64,000 nt of DNA from Bolinopsis microptera (lineage: Eukaryota; Ctenophora; Tentaculata; Lobata; Bolinopsidae). Shown here in pieces: positions 12,836 to 22,817 of this stretch. The notes beneath the pieces were generated by a model, which was given only the letters and a program-made list of their open reading frames with translations, made no database searches and was not told the DNA's origin. Every line of letters starts with the position of its first letter. The first letter of the stretch is position 1. The position numbers and the translations under genes were made by a program. Location: contig NC_087077.1 in assembly GCF_026151205.1 (NCBI RefSeq), positions 7,989,983 to 8,053,982 of the forward strand. Reading direction: 5' to 3'.

Positions 12836-12892
12836 TCCGACAGCGAGATCTGTCCGACTCAAGGTACCAGAAAAAAAACCGACATCTGTCCG
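12836..12892. repeat. Solitary terminus of the cgacatctgtccga family
   Basis: It contains tgtccgacagcgagatctgt and then cgacatctgtccga. It is a partial relative of the ends of the element at 11775-12176. Confidence 0.6.
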
Positions 12893-13064
12893 AAATTATC
12901 ATCTGATTTCAACACATTTCCACACATTTCCATTTAGAGACATGATCTGAACTCATGAACTGTTACTCACTAATTTGTATACGTAACATTTCCAATTTGA
13001 GATATGATCTACCCAATGCTCCGCGTCCGCCATATAATATATGATCTGCGTTCTTAGCAGTCCC

Positions 13065-13798
13065 TTAAGGGGGCCGGGGGGGGTCTTCATCAAAATTCTC
13101 TCGAAATTGATTTTATAGTTGTTTCTGATAGAGGGGAGTGATATCTATCTGCTGCTTTTAGTCCCATGGAAAAATATTGTTCCTAGCCGAAATTATCGCT
13201 GGTCAAAGGTCAGCGCTCATGAGTAATTGTATTGCGCAAGCGATTTTCAATCGCGCGTCCTGAAAATCGAGTCTAAAAATCTATCTTCTCCTACATTTTT
13301 TGAGCAATCACCCTGAAACTTTCAGGATATGTTCTAGGGATCATTTAAAAGAGAAGTATCGAGCCGATTTTTGAGATAGGCCTCAGAAAATTTTTAATTC
13401 GATTTTGAAAATCTTGGACCTCATTTTTTGACGATTTTTCATCCAAGATTTTCAAAATCGATTGAAAAATTTTCTGAGGCCTATCTCAAAATTCGGCTCG
13501 ATACTTCTCTTCTAAATGATCCCTAGAACATATCCTGAAAGTTTCAGGGTGATTGCTCAAAAAATGTAGGAGAAGATAGATTTTTAGACTCGATTTTCAG
13601 GACGCGCGATTGAAAATCGCTCGCGCAATACAATTACACATGAGCGCTGACCTTTGACCAGCGATAATTTTGGCTAGGAACAATATTTTTCCATGGGACC
13701 AAAAGCAGCTGATAGATATCACTCCCCTCTATCAGAAACAACTATAAAATCAATTTCGAGAGAATTTTGATGAAGACCCCCCCCCCCGGCCCCCTTAA
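13065..13798. mobile_element. 734-bp palindrome (foldback-type element)
   Basis: Left arm 13065-13417 and right arm 13443-13798 are near-perfect inverted repeats around a 25-nt loop. The outer ends read ttaagggggccgggg and its complement, followed by a run of G or C. Such long terminal inverted repeats with almost no interior are typical of foldback or MULE-derived non-autonomous elements. The right arm directly abuts an antisense MULE transposase fragment at 13799, so the element probably inserted into, or derives from, that MULE. Confidence 0.8.
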
Positions 13799-13945
13799 AG
13801 GAAAGATCGTCGAGTATTTTCGTCCCATCCAGAGTCCCAGAGCATCACTGGTTCATTGTCGGTAGAGAGCATATAGTTTGCAGGAATGGAGAGTGTTTCC
13901 AGATTAGAAGGGTTAGAAGGGTGTCTGTTTGCTGCTTTTCTGCAG
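13799..13945 (-). pseudogene. Duplicated MULE transposase fragment, antisense copy 1
   Basis: This segment duplicates 16011-16158 base for base as far as can be seen (aaggaaagatcgtcgagtat onwards). The minus strand encodes the N-terminal part of a Mutator-like transposase (the ...MLWDSGWDENTRRSFL stretch). It stops abruptly at a shorter palindrome (13945-14035), so it is only a remnant created by a local tandem duplication. Confidence 0.65.
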
Positions 13946-14189
13946 AAAATTTTTAAATCGATTTTGAAAATCTTGGATGAAAAATCGTCAAAAAATGAGG
14001 TCCAAGATTTTCAAAATCGATTTAAAAATTTTCTGAGGCCTATCTCAAAATTCGGCTCGATACTTCTCTTCTAAATGATCCCTAGAACATATCCTGAAAG
14101 TTTCAGGGTGATTGCTCAAAAAATGTAGGAGAAGATAGATTTTTAGACTCGATTTTCAGGACGCGCGATTGAAAATCGCTCGCGCAATA
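13946..14189. repeat. Second, partial copy of the palindrome's right arm
   Basis: It begins with a short palindrome around cgtcaaaaaatgagg and then repeats the right arm of the 13065-13798 palindrome (tctgaggcctatctcaaaat onwards). The copy is interrupted by the MULE at 14199-15846 and resumes at 15847, reaching the same ggccccctta border at about 16008. Confidence 0.75.
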
Positions 14190-14198
14190 CAATTACAC

Positions 14199-15846
14199 GA
14201 TTGTAGGACTGAATCCCTACCGGACGGAATCACTACCACCCAAATATCACTACTGGTAGTGATTCAGTTCGGTAGTGATTCAGTCCTAAAATATACCTCA
14301 ATCCCTACCAGTTGATCTTAGTTCACTAGTCTAATATCATAACGTGATCTGAGCCGGTGCTCTCATGGAGTGCTTGCTATGGGGCCTGTCAGACATGTGA
14401 TCCACAGACTTACGTACGCAACGAGGAGCCCTAACGAGAACTGGTTCGGATCAAGTCATCCATAATGACCTGCTATACGACAATACAGTGATGTGAACCT
14501 TCACATGCTCGGTATCTCAATCAGCTAGCGGGAATAATATATAAACCCGCAACGCCTGTGTTTATCTTATACCACTATGTCTTCTTCATCCATCTAGTTT
14601 ATTCCTGGCAGAAAGAAAGGCAGCCGCAACGTCCTCTACGATGGTCACCTCTAATCCAAGCAGATTGTTGCAGACTCTGTCGCTGGACTATCCTTCGAAG
14701 CCTCGTCCCGGCTCAACTGTGATCCCAAGTCCTTGACACGACTAGTCAGACGAGCCAGAATGGCAGCCTACTCCCATCCTGTCAACCCCATCTCCTTAGA
14801 AGACCTGGTGATTCCTCCTAACTACCTGACCTCTCCCGGTGGTGACACTATGTTGCTCTGGGACTCCTCCTACGACACCAACACCAGAAGATCTATCCTC
14901 CTTGGTACTGCAGACAACATCAACATCATCTATCAGTCAGATCACCTCGTCGTGGATGGAACCTTTAAGACCTCTCCAGACCTGTTTACTCAACTCTTCA
15001 CAGTCCACGCCTTACACCCTACTGGATGGAGAATCCCTGCAGCCTTTGGACTCCTACCCGGGAAGCGCACCATCATGTACGAGAACATCCTCAACGAACT
15101 GGACTCCTACGGACCCTTCTACCCTCAGTCGGTGCTGGTGGACTATGAAATCGCTATCAGGAACGCAGTCTCCAACGTCTGGCCTGGTACTACCTTGAGA
15201 GGATGCTGGTTCCACTTCAAACAGTCCTTGTGGAGACACCTGCAGAGCGAGGGACTTGCTGCTGACTACTCTATCGACAACTCTCCTATAAGAAAGTCCT
15301 TCATGCAGATTGGAGTTCTTAGAGTGCATCAAGAGGGAGCAGGCTTTGACAGACATGAAGATCACCAACATCCTCACCAGAAGACCCTTCAAGAGAGCAG
15401 CAAAGTGGGAGAAGTTTGACCTGGAGATGCAACGTATTGTTGATGATTATGATAACTTTGGGGATGTTACCGAGTTTCTGAAAGCTGTTGGATCTAAGAT
15501 TTTGGGTTAATGCTTTAATGTTTACTTATTATTGTGTGATTTAAATTACTGTATCAGTATATTATCTATTATTCTTTGACCAAATTTCTGCTTAGTCAAT
15601 TATCACGAAAAATCTAATAATAATTAACAAAAAATAAAATAATTAACTAATGAAATACGAATAATTATGCCTTTATTGCAAAGTTCAGTAGGGATCACAT
15701 CAAAGTGGTTAGGTTTAGATATTAGCGGTAGTGATTCAGTCCGGTAGTGATTCAGTCCTAAAATATACCTCAATCCCTACCAATAGTGATTGGTAGTGAT
15801 TCAGTCCGTTAGGGATTCAGTCATGTAGTGATTCGGTCCGTTCACC
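14199..15846 (+). mobile_element. MULE (Mutator-like) transposon with 9-bp target duplication
   Basis: The 1.65-kb insertion is flanked by caattacac at 14190-14198 and 15847-15855. The uninterrupted site caattacacatgagcg is present at about 13629, which proves the insertion. A 9-bp duplication is characteristic of Mutator. The ends carry inverted arrays of actgaatccctacc / ggtagtgattcagt. The subterminal regions also share a direct block (gtcctaaaatatacctcaat). It carries a degraded transposase gene on the plus strand. Confidence 0.85.
14600..15510 (+). pseudogene. MULE-family transposase with FLYWCH-like N-terminus, broken
   Basis: The frame reads GRKKGSRNVLYDGHL (about 14605-14651), resembling the first half of a FLYWCH zinc finger, and then meets an in-frame TAA at about 14652. 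It continues as SVAGLSFEASSRLN and, from 14733, the MULE core: MLLWDSSYDTNTRRS, then VVDGTFKTSPDLF (first catalytic Asp), then VLVDYEIAIRNAV (second Asp), then the C-W-F-H motif. Near 15310 the frame shifts by one; the C-terminal region continues to a stop at 15508-15510 (FKRAAKWEKFDLEMQRIV...). MULE transposases cut and paste DNA through an RNase-H-like DDE core. With one stop and one frameshift this copy should be inactive, although the catalytic residues seen are intact. Confidence 0.8.
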
Positions 15847-16010
15847 CAATTACACATGAGCGCTGACCTTTGACCAGCGATAATTTCGGCTAGGAACAAT
15901 ATTTTTCCATGGGACCAAAAGCAGCTGATAGATATCACTCCCCTCTATCAGAAACAACTATAAAATCAATTTCGAGAGAATTTTGATGAAGACCCCCCCC
16001 GGCCCCCTTA
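15847..16010. repeat. Continuation of palindrome arm after the MULE
   Basis: It resumes exactly at the duplicated 9-bp target and matches 13628-13798 (atgagcgctgacctttgacc, then ggaccaaaagcagctgatag), ending at ggcccccttaa. Confidence 0.8.
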
Positions 16011-16391
16011 AAGGAAAGATCGTCGAGTATTTTCGTCCCATCCAGAGTCCCAGAGCATCACTGGTTCATTGTCGGTAGAGAGCATATAGTTTGCAGGAAT
16101 GGAGAGTGTTTCCAGATTAGAAGGGTTAGAAGGGTGTCTGTTTGCTGCTTTTCTGCAGCTCTGTACCATTCTGTTGAGGGGTGATAGCTGGAAACCAAGC
16201 TTTGCTCTAGATTCATAACCCAATCCACCAACTGATTCAGATACGAGGTATTTCGTCGGTTGATCTCCACCAGAAGCTTTTCTTTTCAAGTTCTGTTTGC
16301 TGACGTGGACGGTCATTTCAGCATGGTGGGCAGTAGTACTGTAGTAGGAGTGATCAGTTGTTTGTCCACGGTAGAGATGCGGGCTCTGCAA
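16011..16391 (-). pseudogene. MULE transposase N-terminal fragment, antisense copy 2
   Basis: A minus-strand open frame of 127 codons ends ...LETLSIPANYML...MLWDSGWDENTRRSFL, aligning with the start of the MULE core at 14760-14900 (LEDLVIPPNYL...MLLWDSSYDTNTRRSIL). The reading is cut off where the palindrome element begins. It is a different MULE lineage from the plus-strand one, and the catalytic domain is missing. Confidence 0.75.
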
Positions 16392-16436
16392 CCCTTTCGG
16401 AAATCCGAATATTTCTAGTGGGTGGATTACACAGTT

Positions 16437-16487
16437 ACACAGGATTACACAGGATTACACAGGATTACACAGGATTACACAGGATTA
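16437..16487. repeat. 10-bp tandem repeat, about five copies
   Basis: The unit acacaggatt is repeated head to tail about five times with no or almost no variation. Confidence 0.95.
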
Positions 16488-16884
16488 AAATTAAATTATA
16501 GATCCATTATCATGGACCGTCATAATTGTGGGTGGTGTCGTCTCTTCGTTTGTCGAAGACGTATCGGAAGCCATTCAGGACAGGGTTCTCCGAGCCTTGT
16601 TTGGGTCCAGGGATAAACTGAAGATTAGTTGCAATTGTGGATTACGATAACTAATCTCCATACCGCTGTCTTATATGTACTGTGATGTGATCGCCAGCTT
16701 GTTAGTTTACGGCTAGCACGATCTGACGTTCCTGTTCTCAACTAGTCAATCATGTATCGAATCATCGATGGATCATATCTCAATGGATCACATCAGCATT
16801 AGAACAATGGGAGCAAAGTCACAAGATTTGAAGATTACCTGTGAGCTTCTGAAATACGAATGTGAACCGAAATTACAATATGAT

Positions 16885-16995
16885 CCGAAATTCGGACAGA
16901 TGTCGCCAAAAACGACTCCTGTCCGACAGCGATATCTGTCCGAAATCCCTAATTCGGCTGTCGGACAGATGTCGTTGTCGGACAGATGTCGCCCA
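16885..16995. repeat. Solitary termini of the gtcggacagatgtcg family
   Basis: It contains ttcggacagatgtcg, an inverted cctgtccgacagcgat, then two tandem gtcggacagatgtcg copies ending gcccaatcg. These match the termini and flank of the element at 11775-12176. Confidence 0.65.
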
Positions 16996-17342
16996 ATCGA
17001 CATGGACACGGTTGGACACCACCTATGCCATTATTTGGTTGATCAACTTAATAGATTTACATGGTTTTGACTTACATTCCAAAACTTATTTAATTTAACT
17101 GTTACCTGCCCAGGAACAATATTTCATCACAAATGAACAAATTGCTCCAAGAAACATACAGTTCGAGCTAGGATGATTTTCTCCCTGTAAGTATATCGTG
17201 TCAAATGTCAAAGAATCGATGTAACATAGCTATAGTATGAATGTTGTAACGTACGCTTCATAACTTATCGCAGCAATGTGTACTATCCTACATTCGTTTT
17301 CATTTGGTATAAACATTCATTGAAATAACTATTGTTTTTCAG

Positions 17343-17528
17343 CCAAAGAGTAGTCCGAAGATTGAGAGCATTCCTGCTATCAAGAAACCTGTTATCAAGA
17401 AACCTGATATCAAAAAACCTGCTATCAAGACATGCAGCACTGTCAAATCGGTTAGTACAAGTGGAAAAACTGTTCGTGAACACGTGTCGGCCATCGGGCT
17501 ACTTGGATATTGCCGGGCTTATGTGTGA
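17343..17528 (+). CDS. Candidate terminal exon with repeated IKKP motifs
   Basis: A good acceptor (attgtttttcag, ending 17342) opens a frame of 61 codons ending in TGA at 17526-17528. It reads PKSSPKIESIPAIKKP and continues with VIKKP, DIKKP, AIKTC: a Lys-Pro pentapeptide repeat encoded by a 15-bp DNA repeat. It has no known fold and could be a disordered tail of a host protein. No upstream exon was found. Another frame is open over much of the same stretch, so coding status is uncertain. Confidence 0.25.
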   Translation, partial: PKSSPKIESIPAIKKPVIKKPDIKKPAIKTCSTVKSVSTSGKTVREHVSAIGLLGYCRAYV

Positions 17529-17888
17529 TCTCGAGTTACATATGTCGTCACTCGTCATGCTCAAATCCATCTAAATAACTTGTTTCCAGGCTTGATAATC
17601 AGCTGTTACCCGGGTGAAACTTCAGTTTATCTTCTATGCAACGTTTATAATTGATCTCACAAATGCTTGATGTTTGAATTACATTTTATCGTACATTTTG
17701 ATCTTAACGTTCAAAATGTACGATACAAATTAAAAACTTTACCAAGCCGAGTTTTACCGAGGTTTTGCAAACATGTCGACAGTAAGAATCCATTTGTAAT
17801 TTAGTACTTCTTTTTCACTTGTTTACAAAAGAAATATGACTCAAAATTTTTCAGCTCCAGTACCTTGGTCGAGTGAAATCGTTTTTGC

Positions 17889-17949
17889 TCAGATGTCCGC
17901 TGGAGTACTTCCTCCGCTGGAGTACTTCGTCCGCTGGAGTACTTCGTAA
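17889..17949. repeat. 17-18 bp tandem repeat, three copies
   Basis: The unit tccgctggagtacttc is repeated three times. It is a short minisatellite with no coding role seen. Confidence 0.85.
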
Positions 17950-18126
17950 TGTTGTTCTAAGGATGAACAAAGGTAGGACAAAATTTAAGATTGTAAATCT
18001 TTAGAATCATACTGTCTAGCGCCTAATCGTTCAAAATCTGGCGAGTAACTGAGATAATTAAAACCTGATTGAGATTTGAAAAGTTACTTACCATTGTACA
18101 GTCAAAAATTATATTTTTAATTTCAG

Positions 18127-18819
18127 CATAGTGATGTACACGTCTACATAGCTGGGAAAGATGAGGTCATAGATGATGGTAAACCCCTTAGAATGAATGA
18201 AGAATGGTGCAGTAGCAAGTTGTTGGGTTCTCTGCTAGAAAGTAGGAAAGATGTCACCAGAAGAATCATGTTAGCCAATGTAGCATTCCAGAACTTCAAG
18301 AAGGTCTGGTGCCAGAGTAAGATCCCCCTACAGAAGAAGCTGAAGGTCTATGAGGCCCAAGTAGTATCTATCCTCATGTATAACTCTAGTTGCTGGGGAA
18401 TGCCTAAATCGTACTGGGACAAACTAGATGCATGTCACCGTAACCACCTCAGAAAGATCATGAATGTCAGCTGGCCACGCAGTATGATGTCCAAAGATAC
18501 CCTCTACAAACAGAGTAACTCTACCCCTATGTCTGAGCGTGCTGAGTTATCTAGGTAGAAGATGCTAGGACACATACTGAGGAGCGATGAAAGATCACCA
18601 GCTCAAGCTGCGCTGTGTTTTGCTGTCGAGATGTGTATTGAAGTCGGTAGACTCGGGGCTCACAGACGTAACCTCCTGCACCACCTGAAGGTTGACCTCT
18701 GGAAGCGCTTCATCTTGCTGGAGTCGTATGGTGATATTCTCCATTTGAGAGAACTTGCTAGTGACCGTGGTTATTGGAGTAAATTGTTTAACTTTATACT
18801 TGAGTACAAGTCAATTTGA
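18127..18819 (+). pseudogene. RTE-like LINE, C-terminal reverse-transcriptase remnant
   Basis: The frame opens after tttcag at about 18126 and reads through a typical LINE post-RT region: RRIMLANVAFQNFKKVW, then ILMYNSSCWGM (the ...YGSETW-like motif) and LDACHRNHLRKIM. An in-frame TAG lies at 18556-18558, after which the same frame continues with KMLGHILRSDERSPAQAAL and ends at 18817-18819. The RT catalytic core and endonuclease are missing, so this is a 5'-truncated, broken copy. Its 3' end is found again, nearly identical, at 42243-42392. Confidence 0.75.
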
Positions 18820-18930
18820 TTATTGGGACATATAATTTTACAGAGGATCACGTTTCGGTTCTAAATTATTTTAGGATTGTTGACATTTGTAAGATTGACA
18901 TGTTTGATAATAAGCATAGTGATGAGAGAG
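18820..18930 (+). repeat. 3' end of the RTE-like LINE
   Basis: This segment (acatataattttacagagga through gacatgtttgataat) recurs at 42300-42392 with few differences, which defines it as the family's 3' untranslated end. Confidence 0.75.
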
Positions 18931-19249
18931 GGCTATTAATGTGTGGGATTTCTGCTGCTTTGTTACAGTCATCTGACTTTTTCATTTTTACTCGGTGACT
19001 TTCTGAGGAAAGAGTTCTGCTAAAAAAGATAAAAAAGATATGCACGCGAGAGATGTTTCCTCTGAGATTATGCTGATGCCGGATGCATCACAAGCACATA
19101 TAATTCGAACTGCAAATCGGAGAATTTTTTTATAATCCTGAACTTAATTTAAAATCCTTACTTAAAATCAGTTCTCATCCAATACTTTACAGATATTGCA
19201 TCTAAGAGAGTAACAGGACGCTCGCAATATCTTGTATATATATATTTTC

Positions 19250-19400
19250 TTGTGTTTGAAGTCATTATATCTCAAGTTTGGCACATATAAATTCTCCCAA
19301 ACTCTCACACATTATCCGTCATATAGCCTTGTAACTATCTGAAAAGTTTAAAGAAAATCTATCAGTCAGACCTTGAGAAAATCAAAAATATATTCTAAGT
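19250..19400. repeat. Inverted relative of the 11.8-12.1 kb MITE interior
   Basis: The reverse complement contains tgtgccaaacttgagatata and gattttctttaaacttttc, matching the internal blocks of the element at 11775-12176. The termini are absent. Confidence 0.5.
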
Positions 19401-20089
19401 TATTCACTAAAACACTCTATTTTCGAACTTTTTAACTTTTTATTTTAAACAGATTTATCGTTCTGGTACCGAAATGCTTTACCATAATAAACGTACGGCG
19501 CGAGAACATTTCCTCGTCCAAAGTCTGACAGTTAACAACATGCGTAGGATTCCCTCAAGAGGTGAAAACGTAATCGCCACCGGCTCCCCCTTCACTATAG
19601 TGAAGCGACCGTGGGGGTCACCACGTGATACAATCTTGCCATATATCGGCGCGCGCTACTTCGAAGAAATTTAGACGAGTAACATCCGTCAAATTCGACT
19701 GTACTCTGATTGGCTGAATTGTGTCACGTGGTAACTGCTTGAACATTGGAATGCGCCACGCGTGCAAATCATCGCGCGCGAGGTCATGCCGTCTGTTTAA
19801 ATTAAACCAACTCTAGTACCACCACCAGCCAATAACTTTTTCTGGGAAATTTTCAATGAGTTCAGAGTTCGAAGGTGAAATATAAAAATTTAAAATGACG
19901 AAGTAATTCGGAACGCGCGTTCAATTTACGTTAATAAGGTATACAGTATAAATCTAAAATAATTTTAATTTACTTTATCAGTATCAAATTATAACATATA
20001 AAATAAATTTTCTCGGAGGACTTCGCCGCTTCGACACCAGACACGCCGCGCAAACTATTATTATCCATGTTAATTCGCAAATGGCAAAG

Positions 20090-20470
20090 TTGTAGCGCGA
20101 TGCACTACTGGGTCGCACGCGCATCAAATAATGCTTCTCGCAACCACTTCGGTAGATCGGCGAGATGCACCACTGTGCCTCACCGAGCTGCGAAGGATTG
20201 ACATCGTGAATCAAATGGCAAAGCAACGATCTGGGTGTAGCGCGATCATGCGTTACTGTGCATGTGCCGCGCCGCGCCTCGGCCTCTGTTATGCTTCTCG
20301 CAACCACTAGATCGGCAAAATTTGTAACACGTTGTGATACCTACGGTCGTTTCACACTTCACAGGGTCATACAACGTATGACAACCAAGATAAGACGCAC
20401 GCCGAGTTGGATTGTCATACGCGTTGTTGGTTGTATGGCCCGCCGCGCACGAGTGCGTGGCTCCTAAAAA
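20090..20470. repeat. GC-rich dispersed repeat cluster with inverted partner
   Basis: The block 20141-20213 (cttcggtagatcggcgagat ... gaaggattgacatcgtgaat) is present in inverse orientation at 20783-20855. The adjacent block gtagcgcgatgcactactgg is present inverted at about 39863-39921. A further block (catacgtcgtatgacccgcc-like) recurs at about 11220 and 20390-20460. This suggests overlapping non-autonomous elements of one family. Confidence 0.6.
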
Positions 20471-20782
20471 CGATAAAGTTTCCCCTTAGTGAAGCGACAA
20501 TGGGGGTCAGGACGTGATGCAACATTAATTCTAAACTAATAAAAGAATCTATCTGGATTCATGAAGTATTTAAAAGAAATTACTGCAATGTACGTGCACA
20601 ATTCGGAAAGTGTGCTTTGTGATTTTGTGGAAAATACTACATACTAATAACTTACTGCGCTTTAAAATTTCATAAATTAATTGCACAATAAATTTTAATA
20701 CAAAGTTGATTGTTAATGTTAAAACAAATGAATCCACTTTAATTTTTTAGTTATATTTTAAAATATCGAATAAGGGTTAAAT

Positions 20783-20855
20783 CTTGATTCACGATGTCAA
20801 TCCTTCGCAGCTCGGTGAGGCACAGTGGTGCATCTCGCCGATCTACCGAAGGATT
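20783..20855. repeat. Inverted copy of the 20141-20213 block
   Basis: It is the reverse complement of 20141-20213 over about 70 bp with hardly any mismatch (cgatgtcaatccttcgcagc). The two lie 570 bp apart and could be the inverted termini of one element. Confidence 0.75.
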
Positions 20856-20989
20856 GATGCATAACAACAAGACACGCGCTAAAGACGCGCATTTTCTGAG
20901 TGATGTTAACGATAGCTTTAAATTCACTGATGTCATTATTATTCAGCGTGACCGGTAATAGTTTAAAAATCAGAAGGAGAAAACACATG

Positions 20990-22638
20990 TATAAATTACT
21001 AAAAAAGGAGTATTACTTTACAGGATTGAATTTAAATATAGTCATAATAGATAAGAGAGGAATTTGTTTCCCTTTGAATCAATCGAACTAGATGAATTGT
21101 TGTAAATACTGAGATCAAACTATCAATCTACAGGCTATCGTCAAACATGTTGAAAGGCGTCATCTTCAGTGACATAATAGATAAGAGTTTATTAACTATC
21201 ATGCCAACTTTAGAGACGGTAACCACATTAAACTAAAGTTTTCCCAATCAAAATAAAGGGTTTATGCAAAATAAAAGGTTTATGCACTAGACTGAGAGAC
21301 AATTAACCTTATGCAATGCAGGTTAGTATAACTATAATATCGGACTGAGTTGAAATTTCTGAGAGCATGATACCCCAAAATAAATATATGCCTGTGTCTG
21401 GCAATACCGTTCAGATGGCTTCCGAACTTGTGCGGATAAGATAATATAACAAATACAAATAAACTATATAATAACAATCTGAAAATTAATGTATCAGTAC
21501 AGATCTTATACTCGAAATCAGGCACTTTCAAAACATTTCTCTTAAATTATCTTTCTTAACACCGTTCAATTGTAACTTTAAATTAAAATATTATGATGAT
21601 CCGGACGATGATAAATATTAAATGGTAATCGATCATCGGCAGATGGATAATCGTTAATTATAGGTGTGCATAATTATTATTACAACTGATTATATTTATG
21701 GATTTCGGCCTGTCGATGCTGGAAGCTGATCAGCTAATCGTTAATCGTTACCATGTGACAAGAATAGTATGATGAACCTCCCAATCAGTATCTATGTATC
21801 AAAAGAAAATATTGATATAATTCAAATCGTCGGGAGCCCTTTTGAAACATCTCGAAGTTAGAGTGCAGAGTGCATGATTACTGATTATCAGCACGATTGG
21901 GTGAAACAAAGACGAAACCGTGTGTTGATTAGAATTAAAAGAGGAAGATATGTAGTGATAAATTGTGCACTCTTGCATTTAAGTTTTAATTGTTAGACTT
22001 GTTCGATGTAGGGCCTTTAATTTAACCTAATACTAATGCAGTTACTTAATACTTGGTAAGTCTAGGGAAAACAGGTGCTAGTTGTCGGAAATGAAATGGA
22101 GTCTGTTCCTGATCGAAGTTACATGATGCTGATAGATTTGATGCAGCTCAGCACTCAGCAGCCACTGTCTTCAAATAGAGTGTTCCAGTTCTGCAGTCTC
22201 AAATTTTTTCGCCCAGCTTTTCTTTTCATCGTGGTTATAGAAGACAGACCTGAAGAAATACTAGTATAATGATAATATAGGTAACATGTCCAGAATGAGT
22301 AAAATTGTATTATCGGCAAATTTACTTATGTGAAAACTCCCAACAGGGTGGCGCTGGCCCAGAAGTAACTGCACACAAGCAACCCTTTAATGATCACGCA
22401 CGTAATTTGTGTGAAAATATGTAACTCATTTAACGAAGTCAGTGAAAAGAACCTACTTTATTTACCAATGGCGATTTTTTGCTTGTGATGAAGTAGTCCT
22501 CGCAAATGTGAGATATGTATGTAGTTTGTTTTTAAAAGTAGGATTGTAGTCATAGTCGATGTATAGCGACGGTAGTTTACCAGCAGCTCCCTGTACAAAT
22601 AGAAATGTGGTTTTTATATAATATTACTAGTTAAATTA
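20990..22638. other. Non-coding stretch, nothing recognised
   Basis: AT-rich sequence. A plus-strand frame at 22075-22269 follows a weak acceptor (gaaaacag) but has no recognisable motif, so it is not called as an exon. Confidence 0.35.
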
Positions 22639-22817
22639 TTGAGTACAATGCAGGAATAAAAAAATGTGTCTTAAATGTTTTATATTAAATGTGTTATAAT
22701 TATATTAACCACCTTATATTCGTATAATATGTACTCATAAACAATGATAGTCCCAATTGTTTTTAATTGCCTATAATTTAAACCTTCTTATTAAATAATT
22801 TAGATGACTGTGTCTGA
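22639..22817. repeat. Left copy (first part) of a direct repeat of about 229 bp
   Basis: It runs from ttgagtacaatgcaggaata to gatgactgtgtctga and matches 28604-28784. The copy is split by the Penelope-like insertion and resumes at 25105-25152. Confidence 0.9.
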
